A DNA stretch of 64,000 nucleotides, from positions 4,340,001 through 4,404,000 of the forward strand of contig JAKLTH010000238.1 of the NCBI GenBank assembly GCA_025175895.1. Direction: 5' to 3'. Position numbers and translations under genes: made by a program. Shown piece by piece: positions 54,560 through 64,000 of the stretch (positions are counted from its first letter, which is position 1; each line of letters begins with the position of its first letter). Under the pieces are notes generated by a model. That model was not told the DNA's origin and ran no database searches. It saw only the letters and a list, made by a program, of their open reading frames with translations. This DNA is from Wurfbainia villosa (taxonomy: Eukaryota; Streptophyta; Magnoliopsida; Zingiberales; Zingiberaceae).

Positions 54560-55235
54560 TTTATAGGGCTTCAGTTGAATTTGGATCCGTAGACATACTC
54601 ATCGGTTTTTCGATTTCGATTTCGATTTGATTATCAAATTGATTTTAAATCAGTTCTAGTTCTAAAGTTTTAATTTTGAAATCAATTCAATCCGGATCGA
54701 TTCCGAACCAGTTTTGAAACGGTTCCGGATCAATTCCGAAACGGTTCCAGACGGTTTCGGATCCGTCGACATTGGAACCGATTCAAATTGATTCGGAACC
54801 AGTTCTAGTTCTAAAGTTTTAACTTTAAAACCAATTCAATCCGGACTGATTACAAATCAGTTCCAAACCAGTTTTGAAACAGTTCCGGATCGATTCCGAA
54901 ACGGTTCTAGATCATATTCCTCAAATTTGAGCTTCCAAATTCATCTATCGCACCAGTGATCCTATTTTTTTTATCACAAAATAATCTTGTAGACATATCA
55001 ACATGTTAAAAATTTTCGTCTTTAAATTAATAATCAAACTCAAATCAAAATCGGAACCAGAACCGATTCCGAATCGATTCCAAAATCAATTAGAACCAAA
55101 TCGAACTAAAATCGGAACAGTTCTGATTCAATTCCAAAATCGGTTCGTCTAAATCGATTTTAGTTTTGAATTTAACAGATTGATTTCGATTCGATTTCGA
55201 ATCGAATCGATCCGTTAAATATGAATCCGACCCAA
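54560..55235. repeat. Repeat rich in cggttccg(a/g)atc words, probable MITE
   Basis: Reiterated gattccgaaccagttttgaaac, ggttccggatcgattccg and their complements on the right (ggaaccagaaccgattccg), giving an inverted layout about 54,600 to 55,220. It separates the gene from the rest of block B'. Termini not exact. Confidence 0.5.
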
Positions 55236-55439
55236 ACCGTCTTCCACGTAAGGGGCAATTTGGTCCCGTAAATAGTTGCAATTAATTTAACTGTCAATCG
55301 TATATCAATTCGACTCTCGTACGTTTCCGCGTGGTAACATATCTTTGGATGACCGATCTTTAATTAATTATTTTTTTAATTAGTATTATTAACAACAAAC
55401 AATCAAATTTTTAGAAAGAAATATATCATAAAAAAATCT

Positions 55440-55665
55440 CCAATTGCGACGAAATTTAGGATGATTTTTGAATATAAATTTGGTGTAAAAAAATTTATCA
55501 CGAAATTATAACGAAAATATTTTAATTACAAATAAGTTATTGTAAAAATTTGTGACGATAAATAAAATACATCGTAAATTTTGTAATAAATAAAAATTGT
55601 TTAATCTCAAGTACTAGAGAATTAAGTTGGATGCTCTATCACTGCACCGTAACCTCAAGAGTTAT
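55440..55665. other. AT-rich, CACTA-like subterminal words
   Basis: cgacgaaatttag, catcgtaaattttgtaa, tttgtgacgataaat. No gene. Confidence 0.35.
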
Positions 55666-55679
55666 GAATTTCCTAACTC

Positions 55680-55914
55680 TACAAAATCTGCAAAAGTTGA
55701 GAATCTGTCCAATTAACAACCCTCTGCCATCTATCCCAGGACACTGGTCAGAGGAAGGTAAATCACGGGGGGACAAAGTCCCTTGATACGGTAGCAAAAT
55801 ATGGAGGGGTCCATCTGAAACCAGAGGGGATTTTAGACCCCTCATCTGGAATCGAACCCTGCCCAATCTGTAAGTAACACCCTGCTTTACCATCGCATCG
55901 TCCCCGTGGAGACT
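55680..55914 (-). mobile_element. tRNA-derived SINE with perfect 14-bp target duplication
   Basis: On minus: agtctccacggggacgatgc, A-box gatggtaaagcagggtg, B-box agggttcgattcc, then a unique part with gaggggtc. Flanked by gaatttcctaactc at 55,666-55,679 and 55,915-55,928. Same family as 61,911-62,138. Confidence 0.88.
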
Positions 55915-55929
55915 GAATTTCCTAACTCA

Positions 55930-56214
55930 ATCTCATATAAGGTTGCTAAAAGAATATTAATATCTATTAGTGGAATTTTGGATTATATATAGTTCAATTT
56001 ATTAATTCTTTAAGAATTGTAAATTAGTTGAATACGATGATAGTAATTAGGGGAGAAAATATTGTTCCCATAAAAGGACTAAGTGGTTAGCACAGACAAC
56101 AAAATTATCTCAAATGGGAGAAAATATAATATTGATGATAAAAAAAATATTTCTATTTTTCACTTTTATACCGGAGATATTGCAATATTGCATTCACTTA
56201 GTGTTTAAAGAAGG
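55930..56214. other. AT-rich intergenic
   Basis: No ORF or repeat recognised. Confidence 0.35.
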
Positions 56215-56560
56215 AATCGATCGATTGTAATGTCAACTTGCAAAGTAGAATATGTAGCTTTGATTGCTTGTATTTTTCATTTTACATGGCTACAAAAATT
56301 AATGAAGCTAATGCATTTGCCATAAGAAAAACCACTAGATATTTATTGATAATAAATCGGCTACTCTTTTAATAAAAAATTCTATTTTTCATTATAGAAA
56401 CAAGCATATATATAAATGCAAAAATATTATTTCATAAAGAAAAATATCGGTAGAAATGGAGTTCAATTGAAGTACACGGAGACACAGGATCAAATCAAAT
56501 TGTTAATAATTTTATCAAAGAATTGAAATTTGAAAATTTTATAAAATTAAGAGTAAAATT
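56215..56560 (+). pseudogene. Copia RNase H relic
   Basis: Broken reading gives MSTCKVEYVALIACIFHFTW, LDIY then DNKSATLLIKN, and KHIYKCKNIISRK, in the order of copia RNase H (STxxAEYVA, CDNxSA, KHIDxxxHFIR). Stops and frameshifts throughout. No LTRs found. Confidence 0.6.
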
Positions 56561-56569
56561 TTGAGCGAC

Positions 56570-57480
56570 AACAATTTAAGTTTAAAAGAGGTGTTGAAAT
56601 GATTAACTTCGATTTTTTTAGATATGAATATGATCAATGAATAGTATTTATTCATTATTTTTAAAATATATTTTTAGAATCTAAACTATATTCCTAATTA
56701 ATACGCAGAGTATATTTCTAGTATCTAAAGTCTTGGATGAAATATCTTTTGAACAGTCTTTTACACCTATAAATATCTTTTATATTTGATATTTTGAAAT
56801 CACGAAGAAGAAAAATAAATAAATAAGTCTATTTGCTTTTTTTTTTCTCCAACACTTTTTCCGGTTTTTCCTTCGAATTCCCATTATTTCCCACAAAGTC
56901 ATGAATTGGCTTGAACTTTTATGGCCACCTTGGAAGAAAGTTGACTTTGTAAATTTCAAGGAAACGCATTTATTGAAAGTCAAACATTGATCGGAAATTT
57001 AGACCCTCAATAGTCGGATCCACTTCCCGTGCTCCTAAACCAGTTTTCTCGGTCAAAGTCTAGGAATCATTCAAATTTAAGAAGAAGTCAATTCTCACCG
57101 CTGACTTATAAAATTAAACTCTCGGACTTGCCCTCCAAATAATCTCAAATATATTATAATAAGAAGTTTGTATAATACTCCGTAACGATTTAAAAATTAT
57201 GAATTTAAGCGCGAAAATAATCTCTGATAAAGTAAAATAAAATTAAATACAATAACTTTTTTTGAAATCCACATTAATGATAATTTCGGTAGCAAATCTA
57301 AAAAAAATACGTTGATTATTTTTCTTCGTTTTGATTGGAATTCGAACGATATATATATATATAAATTTAGCGTTCAAAACAAAACCATCCGCGTTTGGAA
57401 CGAGTCAACGAGTCAGAATTCAACCATAAATGCATGAAACTGAACGTGAATGACTTTGAATTAAACTCTTGCATGCATGG
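56570..57480. other. Intergenic upstream of the 57.6-kb gene
   Basis: AT-rich. 57,345-57,365 is a TA run. cgtttggaacgagtcaacgag near 57,388 faintly recalls the conserved upstream element of the other copies but is not the same. Confidence 0.4.
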
Positions 57481-57490
57481 CATGCACGTT

Positions 57491-57498
57491 CTATATAA
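57491..57498 (+). promoter_or_regulatory. TATA box of the 57.6-kb peptide gene
   Basis: ctatataa, 105 bp before the ATG at 57,603. It lies downstream of the in-frame ATG at 57,477, so the longer 128-aa reading is unlikely. Confidence 0.6.
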
Positions 57499-57602
57499 CC
57501 CTCCCCGTCGTCGTTGCACCGGCCATCTCGTTTCAAATTAACCAAAATCCACGATCAAGATCCATCGATCATTCTTCTCGTACGCAGTATAATCGATCGG
57601 TA

Positions 57603-57863
57603 ATGGCGAAGGCTAGGTCGATCATCAGTAACGTTGCTCTGCTTGTGATCCTGTTGATGTCGGCGGCGAGCTTGCAGTTGCCATGGGAGGGCCAATTAAT
57701 GGGGGTGATGGTGGCGGCGCGGCCAGTGAAGGGGGAGGAGCGGCGGTGGCGAGTTGAGCACGGCGGCCTCCTGCTGCAGTCTCTGCCGCAGGGGCCGGTG
57801 CCGCCGTCTGGGCCGTCGGGTTGCACTCACAACCCCAACAACAAAGGGGGTGTTTGTCATTAA
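57603..57863 (+). CDS. Divergent IDA/PIP-like secreted peptide precursor
   Basis: 86 aa. Signal peptide about 1-24 (SIISNVALLVILLMSAASL). Propeptide with basic RPVKGEERRWR. Peptide region LLLQSLPQGPVPPSGPSGCT, then HNPNNKGGVCH, with two cysteines 12 apart. LPxGPVPPSGPS matches the IDA/IDL EPIP box (LPKG..PPSxPS) and the SGPS core of PIPs, the strongest family evidence in the window. The Cys tail is shared with the other copies (GCT....NN.G..C). The start is set by the TATA box and the signal peptide. It lies between the B' and A' blocks and shares no promoter block with them. Likely the older relative of the tandem copies. Confidence 0.8.
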   Translation: MAKARSIISNVALLVILLMSAASLQLPWEGQLMGVMVAARPVKGEERRWRVEHGGLLLQSLPQGPVPPSGPSGCTHNPNNKGGVCH

Positions 57864-57869
57864 CTGATC

Positions 57870-58405
57870 CATGATCGGCGACTATCCCGGCGAGAACAAG
57901 CAGCCAGCAAGGCAGTTCCTCTGAATAAACACGCGTGGAGTTAACTGTTTGCAGCTAATGCAATTAATTAAAGGTGTAAAAAAAAATTAGATGACTAATT
58001 GATTTAATTTAATTCATTGCAATTAAGGTTATATGTATTATATTATACTCTCCTTTCCAGAAATTAAACGAAGGTTTACTTAATTAAGTTTGAATATCTG
58101 TTCCTTCTCAATGTTTTTCTTTTTGGATAATCATCTATTGCATAAATTAGAAATACTGCCCTGTTAAATTAAAGTTGTTCAAAGAGGGAAATATAATGCA
58201 TGATTATTAATTGTATATCTATCTATATAAGCACAAATAATATAAAAAAAAATTAATATTTGAATTTGATTGCAAAAAATAAGTCATGTTGCTCAAAAAT
58301 ATATATACACAAATAATTTTGTATAAGTTAGATTCAAAATGAAATTTGAGTTCCAGTTCGATTCGAGTTGTTCGAAATGACTTAAATTTAAATTCAATTC
58401 AAATT
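57870..58405. other. 3' flank of the 57.6-kb gene
   Basis: AT-rich, holds the presumed 3' UTR; nothing else recognised. Confidence 0.4.
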
Positions 58406-59039
58406 ATTTGAATTTTAATTTAGTATACTCTGAACTAAAATTATATAAACAATGAACACAATTTGATTAATTAGATTTCAACTAGTAAAAGGTTCGTGCC
58501 TTGATGGACAATCTAACAAAATAGTTAAAGGGTTCAAATATAATATAATTCAACTCAAAATATTATCAAACATATTCAGTTTTAATTCGAATTCGATAAT
58601 TTTAAATACGAACTATAATATTTTTTTAAGCCGACTCGAAAACTCACGATATATGATCTTAATTATTTTCATCGGAGCTAATATATATAATTGCTATAGG
58701 AGGCCGTGAAAGAATCCAAAATGGCAATATAAGCCAAATGCATGTTTTACTTTTATTTTTTTTGACCTTGAAGTAATTCGATAGAATCTTTGTCTCACAA
58801 CACAAGTATGCTAACGCTAACTGACGACCTAAGAAGGAATTTAAGGAGGCATGCATGAATTAATTAGGAAAATGCATATTTGACCGGGTTTATGTTTGAC
58901 ATTTTGAATTGAATTCTTGGAGCACCAGGACTTTGAACCAGTAGAAGCGTTGTCTTTAATTTGGCTATGCGTATGCTTTATAGAACGGTGTTCTTCTTCG
59001 ACCGATATTATAGTCAATTCTTGAATCTATTGAGGTCGT

Positions 59040-60235
59040 CATCACTATCCGATCGACCGATCGATCAAACCCATAGTTGGATTCTGACTGAATTTCAGTC
59101 GGAATCCAACCGAATTATGGCTACCGACGTCGCGGTCGGAATTCGTCCGAGACCAAAGTTTAGTTGGATCACAGTGAAATTCCAATCGGATTGTAGTCGG
59201 AATTGACCGCGATTACAATCGTCAATTGTCATGGTGTTGACGGCCACAATCCTGTCGGAATTCGACTGGCACCGGAGTCCGAATGGATCGTGGCTAAATT
59301 TTGATCGGATTATGACCGGAATTGATCGTGATTGTGGTCGCCAACGGGCGCAGTGCTATTGATTGCAATTCGTCAGATTCCGATTGTAATTCAGTCGAAA
59401 TCCGACCACTCGACGGCGATGCCGAGTAACCAAGGGGTGGTGATAGTCCGACAATAAAAATTTATTGTATATTCTCCATTATTATGTTTGCTCGGGCGAT
59501 CATGAAATTACTATGCATTATATACATATATATAACAGAAAATGCACAGTAATTTCGTCATCGCTCGAGTGAGTACAATAATAAAAAATGCACAGTATTT
59601 CTACCTGTCAAAATTTCTCGCGTGCCCTGGCCGCTCGACATCGCCATCGAGTGGCTAGATTCCAATCGCTATCTCATCGGAATCCGATCGACTTCGGAGT
59701 CCGACCAGATCATAGTTGGATTCCGGCCGAATTGCGACCGTAATCGACCGCAATTGCAGTCGTCATCGGTCGGATTCTGATCGTGATCCAGGCGACACCG
59801 GAGCCCGGTCAGATCGCGATCAAATTTCGACTGAATTGCTACCCGAATTAGTCGTGATTGTTGCCGCAGTATTGGCGGCTGAATCCGACCACTGTTTGGT
59901 CGGTTAGACGACAACGACGACCTCGACGGATTCAGAGATTGACTATAATATTCATTGAAAAAATGTCACGACGGAAGAACTATGCATTTCTCATTTACAA
60001 TTCAATCATGTGAATTGAACATCGCGGTCAAAATTGGCTGCTATTGGGCCGCTAGTGGTTGCGGTATTGACGGCTGCAATTTGGCGAATTTTGTTCTCAA
60101 TTCGGCCGCTCGACGATGATACCGAACAGCAGAGGGCGGTTGGCATCGTATGGAGGTGCTCGGGCATCGGAAAAAGCATGTGCTCGAGTGAGACGGAGCA
60201 CGATAAAATTACTATGCATTTTTCATTATTATCGT
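59040..60235. repeat. Q-type repeats, inverted pair plus third unit
   Basis: Units about 59,040-59,520, 59,530-59,990 (inverted) and 60,015-60,235. The first two meet at 59,498-59,560, where gaaattactatgcattata and gcacagtaatttcgtcatcg face each other. Typical words: gtcggaattgaccgcgatta, ccgaccactcgacggcgatg. ORFs of 60-90 aa are not called. Confidence 0.55.
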
Positions 60236-60418
60236 ACATGATTCATACACCACTTGAGGTACAGTATATCAAATTCCTATATACATATATATAGTCGCGA
60301 GTCGCGTGAACACTGATTGGAATGGCCATTTGCCATCTTTTGTTTTATCTAAATTAAACATATTTTCCATTCTTGCACACTGAGAAAACATTATATTAAT
60401 TGACACAAGAATTAATTG

Positions 60419-60649
60419 TTATGGACAGGGTCTGCCATTGTTAGCTGATCCACCGGTGCAGCCAGATGAGCCAGGACCGGTGACCGGGCCCTGGGGCAGG
60501 ACCTGGAAGATGAGCCCCTTCCTCATCTCCGTCCCCAGCAGCAGCCTCGCTGCACAGGCAGGCTGAGAATTCATAAGCACACAGCTGATCGCCAACAGAA
60601 TCGCTGCAACGACCAGCACCTCCCTTCTGCTTGCTGAAGAACAAGGCAT
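60419..60649 (-). CDS. Small secreted cysteine-containing peptide precursor (IDA/PIP-like), copy 5
   Basis: 76 aa, closest to copy 1 at 6.3 kb. Signal peptide VLVVAAILLAISCVLM to ACA-AR. Linker LLLGTEMRKGLIFQVLPQGP. Peptide VTGPGSSGCTGGSANNGRPC then P. GSS in place of GPS, as in copy 1, while TGPG matches the 54.1-kb copy. Same TATA position and upstream element as copy 1. Predicted extracellular peptide. Confidence 0.74.
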   Translation of the reverse strand: MPCSSASRREVLVVAAILLAISCVLMNSQPACAARLLLGTEMRKGLIFQVLPQGPVTGPGSSGCTGGSANNGRPCP

Positions 60650-60736
60650 GACTCTAGCTGCTCCTCTTGCAGACTGCTTCGATTTCTCCTTTCGATCCGC
60701 TGCTACTTAATTCTAACAGTTTGATGCATGGAATGG

Positions 60737-60860
60737 CTATTTATAGATATTGCAGGAGGAGAAGCAGGAGCTCGTCAAATGTGTTGGTCAAGAAGATATG
60801 CATATGCATGACTGGGTTTAATTTACAGAGAACAGGACTTGGAACGAGTAAAAGCTTTGC
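60737..60860 (-). promoter_or_regulatory. Promoter of peptide gene copy 5
   Basis: On minus: conserved 25-bp element (60,860-60,836), gtcatgcatatgcatat (about 60,812-60,796), cctcctgcaatat and TATA box ctataaatag (60,746-60,737). Confidence 0.72.
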
Positions 60861-61034
60861 CTTCAAGAAAAGATACCGCGGATATCTAGTCATATATATC
60901 TACATCAGCGTTGAAAATATTACAGTCATACAGTTACAAAGACCAACAGATGCACAGACGAAAGAAGAAGAATCACAAAAGAGAACTTTCCGCGCATGCT
61001 TATTCCATATAAAAAAGCAGTTTTCTCCCCAGTT

Positions 61035-61283
61035 TTAAGGATTTTTTGGAGCAGGAGTACAGGGTCTGCCATTGTTTGCTGATCCATGGGTGCAGCCAGA
61101 TGCGCCTGGATCGGTGATCGAGCCCTGCAACAGCACCTTGAAAATGAGCCCCTTCCTCGTCTCCGGCCCCAGCAGCAGCCTCGCTGCACAAGCAACAGGC
61201 TGAGAATTCATAAACACACAGCTTACCACCAGCATCGCTGCAGCGACCAGCGCCACCATTCTGCTTGCTGAAGAACAAGACAT
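61035..61283 (-). CDS. Small secreted cysteine-containing peptide precursor (IDA/PIP-like), copy 6
   Basis: 82 aa. Signal peptide VALVAAAMLVVSCVFM to ACA-AR. Linker LLLGPETRKGLIFKVLLQG. Peptide SITDPGASGCTHGSANNGRP then CTPAPKNP. Two cysteines kept, but GPS has become GAS and PP is lost, so the hormone core has drifted. It is the intact partner of the frameshifted copy at 7.0 kb. TATA box tatatataaa at about 61,336-61,327; the 25-bp upstream element was not found here. Confidence 0.72.
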   Translation of the reverse strand: MSCSSASRMVALVAAAMLVVSCVFMNSQPVACAARLLLGPETRKGLIFKVLLQGSITDPGASGCTHGSANNGRPCTPAPKNP

Positions 61284-61339
61284 GGCTTCAATTTCTCCTT
61301 CTGCTGCTATTTAATTATAACTGCTCTTTATATATACTG

Positions 61340-61420
61340 CGGGAGGAGGAGCTCCATTGGCCGGTGCGTAGAATCTCCGTTGGCCGGTGCGTAGGATCTC
61401 CGTTGGCCAGTGCGGATCTC
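61340..61420. repeat. Short tandem repeat in the copy 6 promoter
   Basis: Three units of tccgttggccggtgcgtaggatc type at about 61,352, 61,375 and 61,398, just upstream of the TATA box on minus. Confidence 0.6.
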
Positions 61421-61599
61421 TTTTCCCCATCATAGTAGGCCTTTAGGTTACATGATCGTAATCTTTTGTTAGGTTCCGCCATTCTTACGCAGAAATCCAA
61501 GGTTCCCCGTGAGCTCCCGTTTTGCGGCGTACGTGGTTGCAGGACCACTAGTGCAGACAAATCTGCAAGGTTTATGTAAATACACAGGCCCCTTCCCTT

Positions 61600-61894
61600 C
61601 TCCCTTCCCTTCCTTTCTGCCGATAGAGTTGATTAGAAGTTTTTTTGTCCCACAGAACGAAGGGTTAACCAGGTATATCGGTATGTTTCACACCACATGC
61701 CAGGGATTTCATCCTTGCTATCGGTCGGAGGATCTTCATCTTTCTCTATTCCATGACAGTACTCTCAGTCTTTATCTTTTTGTTCCTCTTTCAGTAAACA
61801 TCCAGTCGTATCTCGGTGATCGAATGAATATTTATATATACAAAGAGTTGATATTTTGTACGATACATTTGTGCACACCTATGCGCTATCATCT
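61600..61894. other. Intergenic
   Basis: Contains gctatcggtcggaggatcttcatctttctc at 61,718, a diverged relative of the 10.4-kb tandem unit. The 129-aa ORF is not called. Confidence 0.35.
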
Positions 61895-61910
61895 ATGATA
61901 CGGGAAAGTA

Positions 61911-62138
61911 GTCTCCACGGGAATGACGCGATGGTAAAATAGGATGGTCGCTTTGGAAACGGGCTGGGGTCGATTCCGGATGAGGGGTCTAACATCTCCT
62001 CTGGCGTCAGATGACCCCTCCTCTGTCTTGCCACCATGTCCAGGGACAAAGTTTTCCCCGTGATTTACTCTCCCTCTCGCCGCAGGCCTGGGACGGGTGA
62101 CAGGGGACTGCTAGTTGGACAGATTCCCAACTTTTTAG
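61911..62138 (+). mobile_element. tRNA-derived SINE with perfect 16-bp target duplication
   Basis: Begins gtctccacgggaatgacgcg, A-box gatggtaaaataggatgg, B-box ggggtcgattccgg, ends acttttt. Flanked by atgatacgggaaagta at 61,895-61,910 and 62,139-62,154. Sister of 55,680-55,914. Confidence 0.9.
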
Positions 62139-62439
62139 ATGATACGGGAAAGTATAGAAGAAATAGGCGGTAATACAAGCCGGGAAAACTCTCTACTCAC
62201 CACTCTATGAAATTCATGAAAAAGTTAGAGAAATAACAAGAAGATGAGTCTCAACTTCTCCCCAGTTTAAAAGCTCACAAAATTTGAATCCCTCTAAAGT
62301 TCCCTTTAATAATAAATACGATGATCTTTATCGGCTGATTTTGAAACAACTCTTCAAGATGAATCAACCATTTTAATCGAGAGTTTTAATTCGTAAGACT
62401 TTGAGGATGAATAATCTATCTAATAAGACAACATGTAAA

Positions 62440-62565
62440 AGGAATTTAAAAAAAAATATAGATCCGTCATATTAACGTACGACTCCTACTCCGAAAATTA
62501 TATTGACCCTTGCTCAATTAAGAATTACCCCTATGTACTTACCAACTAAGCTAACCCTCGAGGCT
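62440..62565 (-). mobile_element. SINE fragment
   Basis: On minus gcctcgagggttagcttagttggtaagtacataggggtaattctta, like the start of the 9.98-kb SINE (gattagcccagttggtaagtgc). No target duplication found. Confidence 0.5.
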
Positions 62566-62789
62566 ATGAAAAAGGAGTTAAAGCTTGGTTCGCATGTAAC
62601 AATTAATACCAAGAAATATGAATTCCCAAGTAGAAATTATGCCTAAGAGACTTCTATTAAAAAAACCATAACTTCTTGTAGGAATATTATTTTCGAGCAC
62701 CGTTATTTTTTTGTTGGAAATTATACATCCGTAGCTTTCTAATGACATATGGCTTGCCCTATAATTCTTTTCCAATAATGACAGATTGG

Positions 62790-64000
62790 TTTTTGAAGTT
62801 GTCAATAGAAATTGAGACATTTGTATGTCATTCTTTCTCAGTTGGACAAAATTCGTTCTCGAATCAAAATTAAGTTCATTGCCAATATAAGGAGAGAGAT
62901 CAACAATAATTCAATCTCGTAAGTATTATCATTGATCTTTTCAAGATTTTAAAAGGATCATCAGCTCTTGGTTGCAATTTTAAGTGAATCTAAACCGAAT
63001 TTCCTTCCTTGAAAATCAATTGCTTCCTATGCTTATTACTATTTTTCATTCTACTTAATAATCTCATGTCGAACTTGCTCATGCAACTTTTTAATATACT
63101 TTGCATATTTTTCTCCATCTCCACTAAAATGATGATTGACAGGAATGTGAGTCAAATCCAATGAAGTGATTGAATTAATGTCATATACAACCTCAAAGGG
63201 ACATAGTTTGACTAACTAATCAATTATAAGCAAACTCGACTTGAGCAAGAATCACATCCTATTGGCGTAGATTTTTGCCAAATAAACTTCTTAGAAGATT
63301 TTCTAGACTTTTATTTACTACCTCTATTTATCCATCAGTTTATAGATGGTGTGAGGAACTAGATCGGAGTTTAGTTCCAAGCTTTCACGACAGGGTGCGT
63401 AAAAAATGACTTATAAATTTTGAATCCCGATCCGATGTGATAGTTTTTGGAATACCATGAAGTTTTACAATTTCTTTGAAATAATGATCAACTATATGGG
63501 TAGCATCCAAGGTCTTGGTGCAGGGAATGGAATGTGTCATTTTAGAGAATTAATTAACAACCACCATGATAGAATCCTTGTTCTTTTGAGTGTGAGGCAA
63601 TCCTACTACAAAGGTCATACTTAAATCTTCCCATGGACCTGTTGGTACTGATAATGACATGTATAACCTAGTATTTTGGTCATGACTCTTGGTAATATGA
63701 TAAGTTCCATACCTTTGAATATATTTTTGGGCATTTCGATCTATGAGTGGCCAATAAAAATTCTCCTGAATAAGTGTAAGAGTTTTCTCCCTACCAAAAT
63801 GTCTAGCAAAACATTCACTATGGGTTTCATTGATGACGGCATGCCTTAGAAAACAATCAGGAATACATAGACATTTGTCTTTGAAGAGAAATCCATCATA
63901 AATCAAAAAGAGTTCGAGTGGAGTTTTCATGCATTCTTCCTAAATCTGACCAAAAAATGGATTAGTTTTATAGAGACCTTTGATTACCTCAAATCCAAGT
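62790..64000 (-). pseudogene. Ty3/gypsy integrase relic, runs off the window
   Basis: On minus, 63,930-63,550 is open for 126 codons: YDGFLFKDKCLCIPDCFLR, HFGREKTLTLIQENFYWP, then a zinc finger whose two cysteines are both lost (RYGTYH), VPTGPWEDLSMTFVVGLPHT, KNKDSIMVVVN. Below 63,550, with stops, come FSKMTHSIPCTKTLDATHIV, GIPKTITSDRDSKFISHF, LAQVEFAYN and a FKEGN..IHL..PRADDPFKIL tail to about 62,930. Order is that of gypsy integrase with GPY-like end. The upstream pol lies beyond base 64,000. Confidence 0.85.

Larger units (their letters stand above)
53390..55430. repeat. Segmental duplication block B'
   Basis: Partner of 34.27-35.9 kb; see shared anchors there. Here the right part is separated from the gene by a 54.56-55.23-kb repeat. 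The block continues the gag duplication 51.7-53.36 kb without a visible gap. Confidence 0.82.
58410..61590. repeat. Segmental duplication block A'
   Basis: Partner of 2.64-7.6 kb, same orientation, containing the two minus-strand genes in the same order and spacing (about 390 bp apart in both). Confidence 0.8.

Noticed and set aside
57477..57863. 128-aa version of the divergent peptide gene
   Set aside because: Its ATG lies upstream of the TATA box and puts 42 residues before the signal peptide.

Overview
The window is nuclear DNA of a flowering plant, probably a monocot, although the sequence alone cannot fix the species. Reasons: several Ty1/copia LTR retrotransposons primed by a tRNA-Met-type site, CACTA and hAT MITEs, tRNA-derived SINEs, a plant-type LINE tail, an endogenous pararetrovirus scrap, and TATA-box genes for small secreted peptides. 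There is no operon structure and most of the sequence is mobile DNA in various states of decay.

The host gene content is a family of short secreted peptide precursors of about 76-86 aa. Each has a signal peptide, a variable linker and a C-terminal peptide with a GPSGCT...C core resembling the IDA/PIP (EPIP, SGPS) peptide-hormone superfamily with two added cysteines. Copies lie at 6.26-6.49 (-), 6.89-7.17 (-, frameshifted), 34.90-35.13 (+), 54.10-54.34 (+), 57.60-57.86 (+, divergent member), 60.42-60.65 (-) and 61.04-61.28 kb (-). They sit in two pairs of segmental duplications: block A (about 2.64-7.6 kb) with A' (about 58.4-61.6 kb), and block B (about 34.27-35.9 kb) with B' (about 53.39-55.43 kb). 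Four copies share an identical 25-bp upstream element and a common core promoter. A second host remnant, a duplicated SGP1/Spg1-like small GTPase fragment, lies at 46.4-49.9 kb.

Mobile layout: 0.3-2.65 kb, CACTA transposon remnant with a palindromic CACTA MITE. 3.7-5.5 kb, three GC-rich palindromic elements separated by (TA)n tracts. 8.75-9.67 kb, dead copia gag, duplicated at 51.7-53.36 kb where a 700-bp hAT-like element has inserted. 9.98-10.35 kb, SINE and foldback MITE. About 10.74-20.26 kb, an older LTR element split by Copia-1 (11,594-19,412, minus, TSD AATAC). 22,645-31,347, Copia-3 (plus, TSD TATTC, 1.85-kb LTRs). 31.95-33.35 kb, foldback repeats and a pararetrovirus RT/RNase H relic. 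37,861-45,505, Copia-2 (plus, TSD TAAGT), same family as Copia-1. 46.5-48.0 kb, a solo LTR inside a LINE inside the GTPase relic. 62.8-64.0 kb, a Ty3/gypsy integrase relic leaving the window.

The most unusual system is in the Copia-1/Copia-2 family. Both copies carry a 166-170-aa ORF between the 5' LTR and gag. It looks like a half-Gag (same IRSLPD core) ending in a single transmembrane anchor, and it remains open in both copies although pol is broken. All boundaries below were read by eye; no alignment or search was run.
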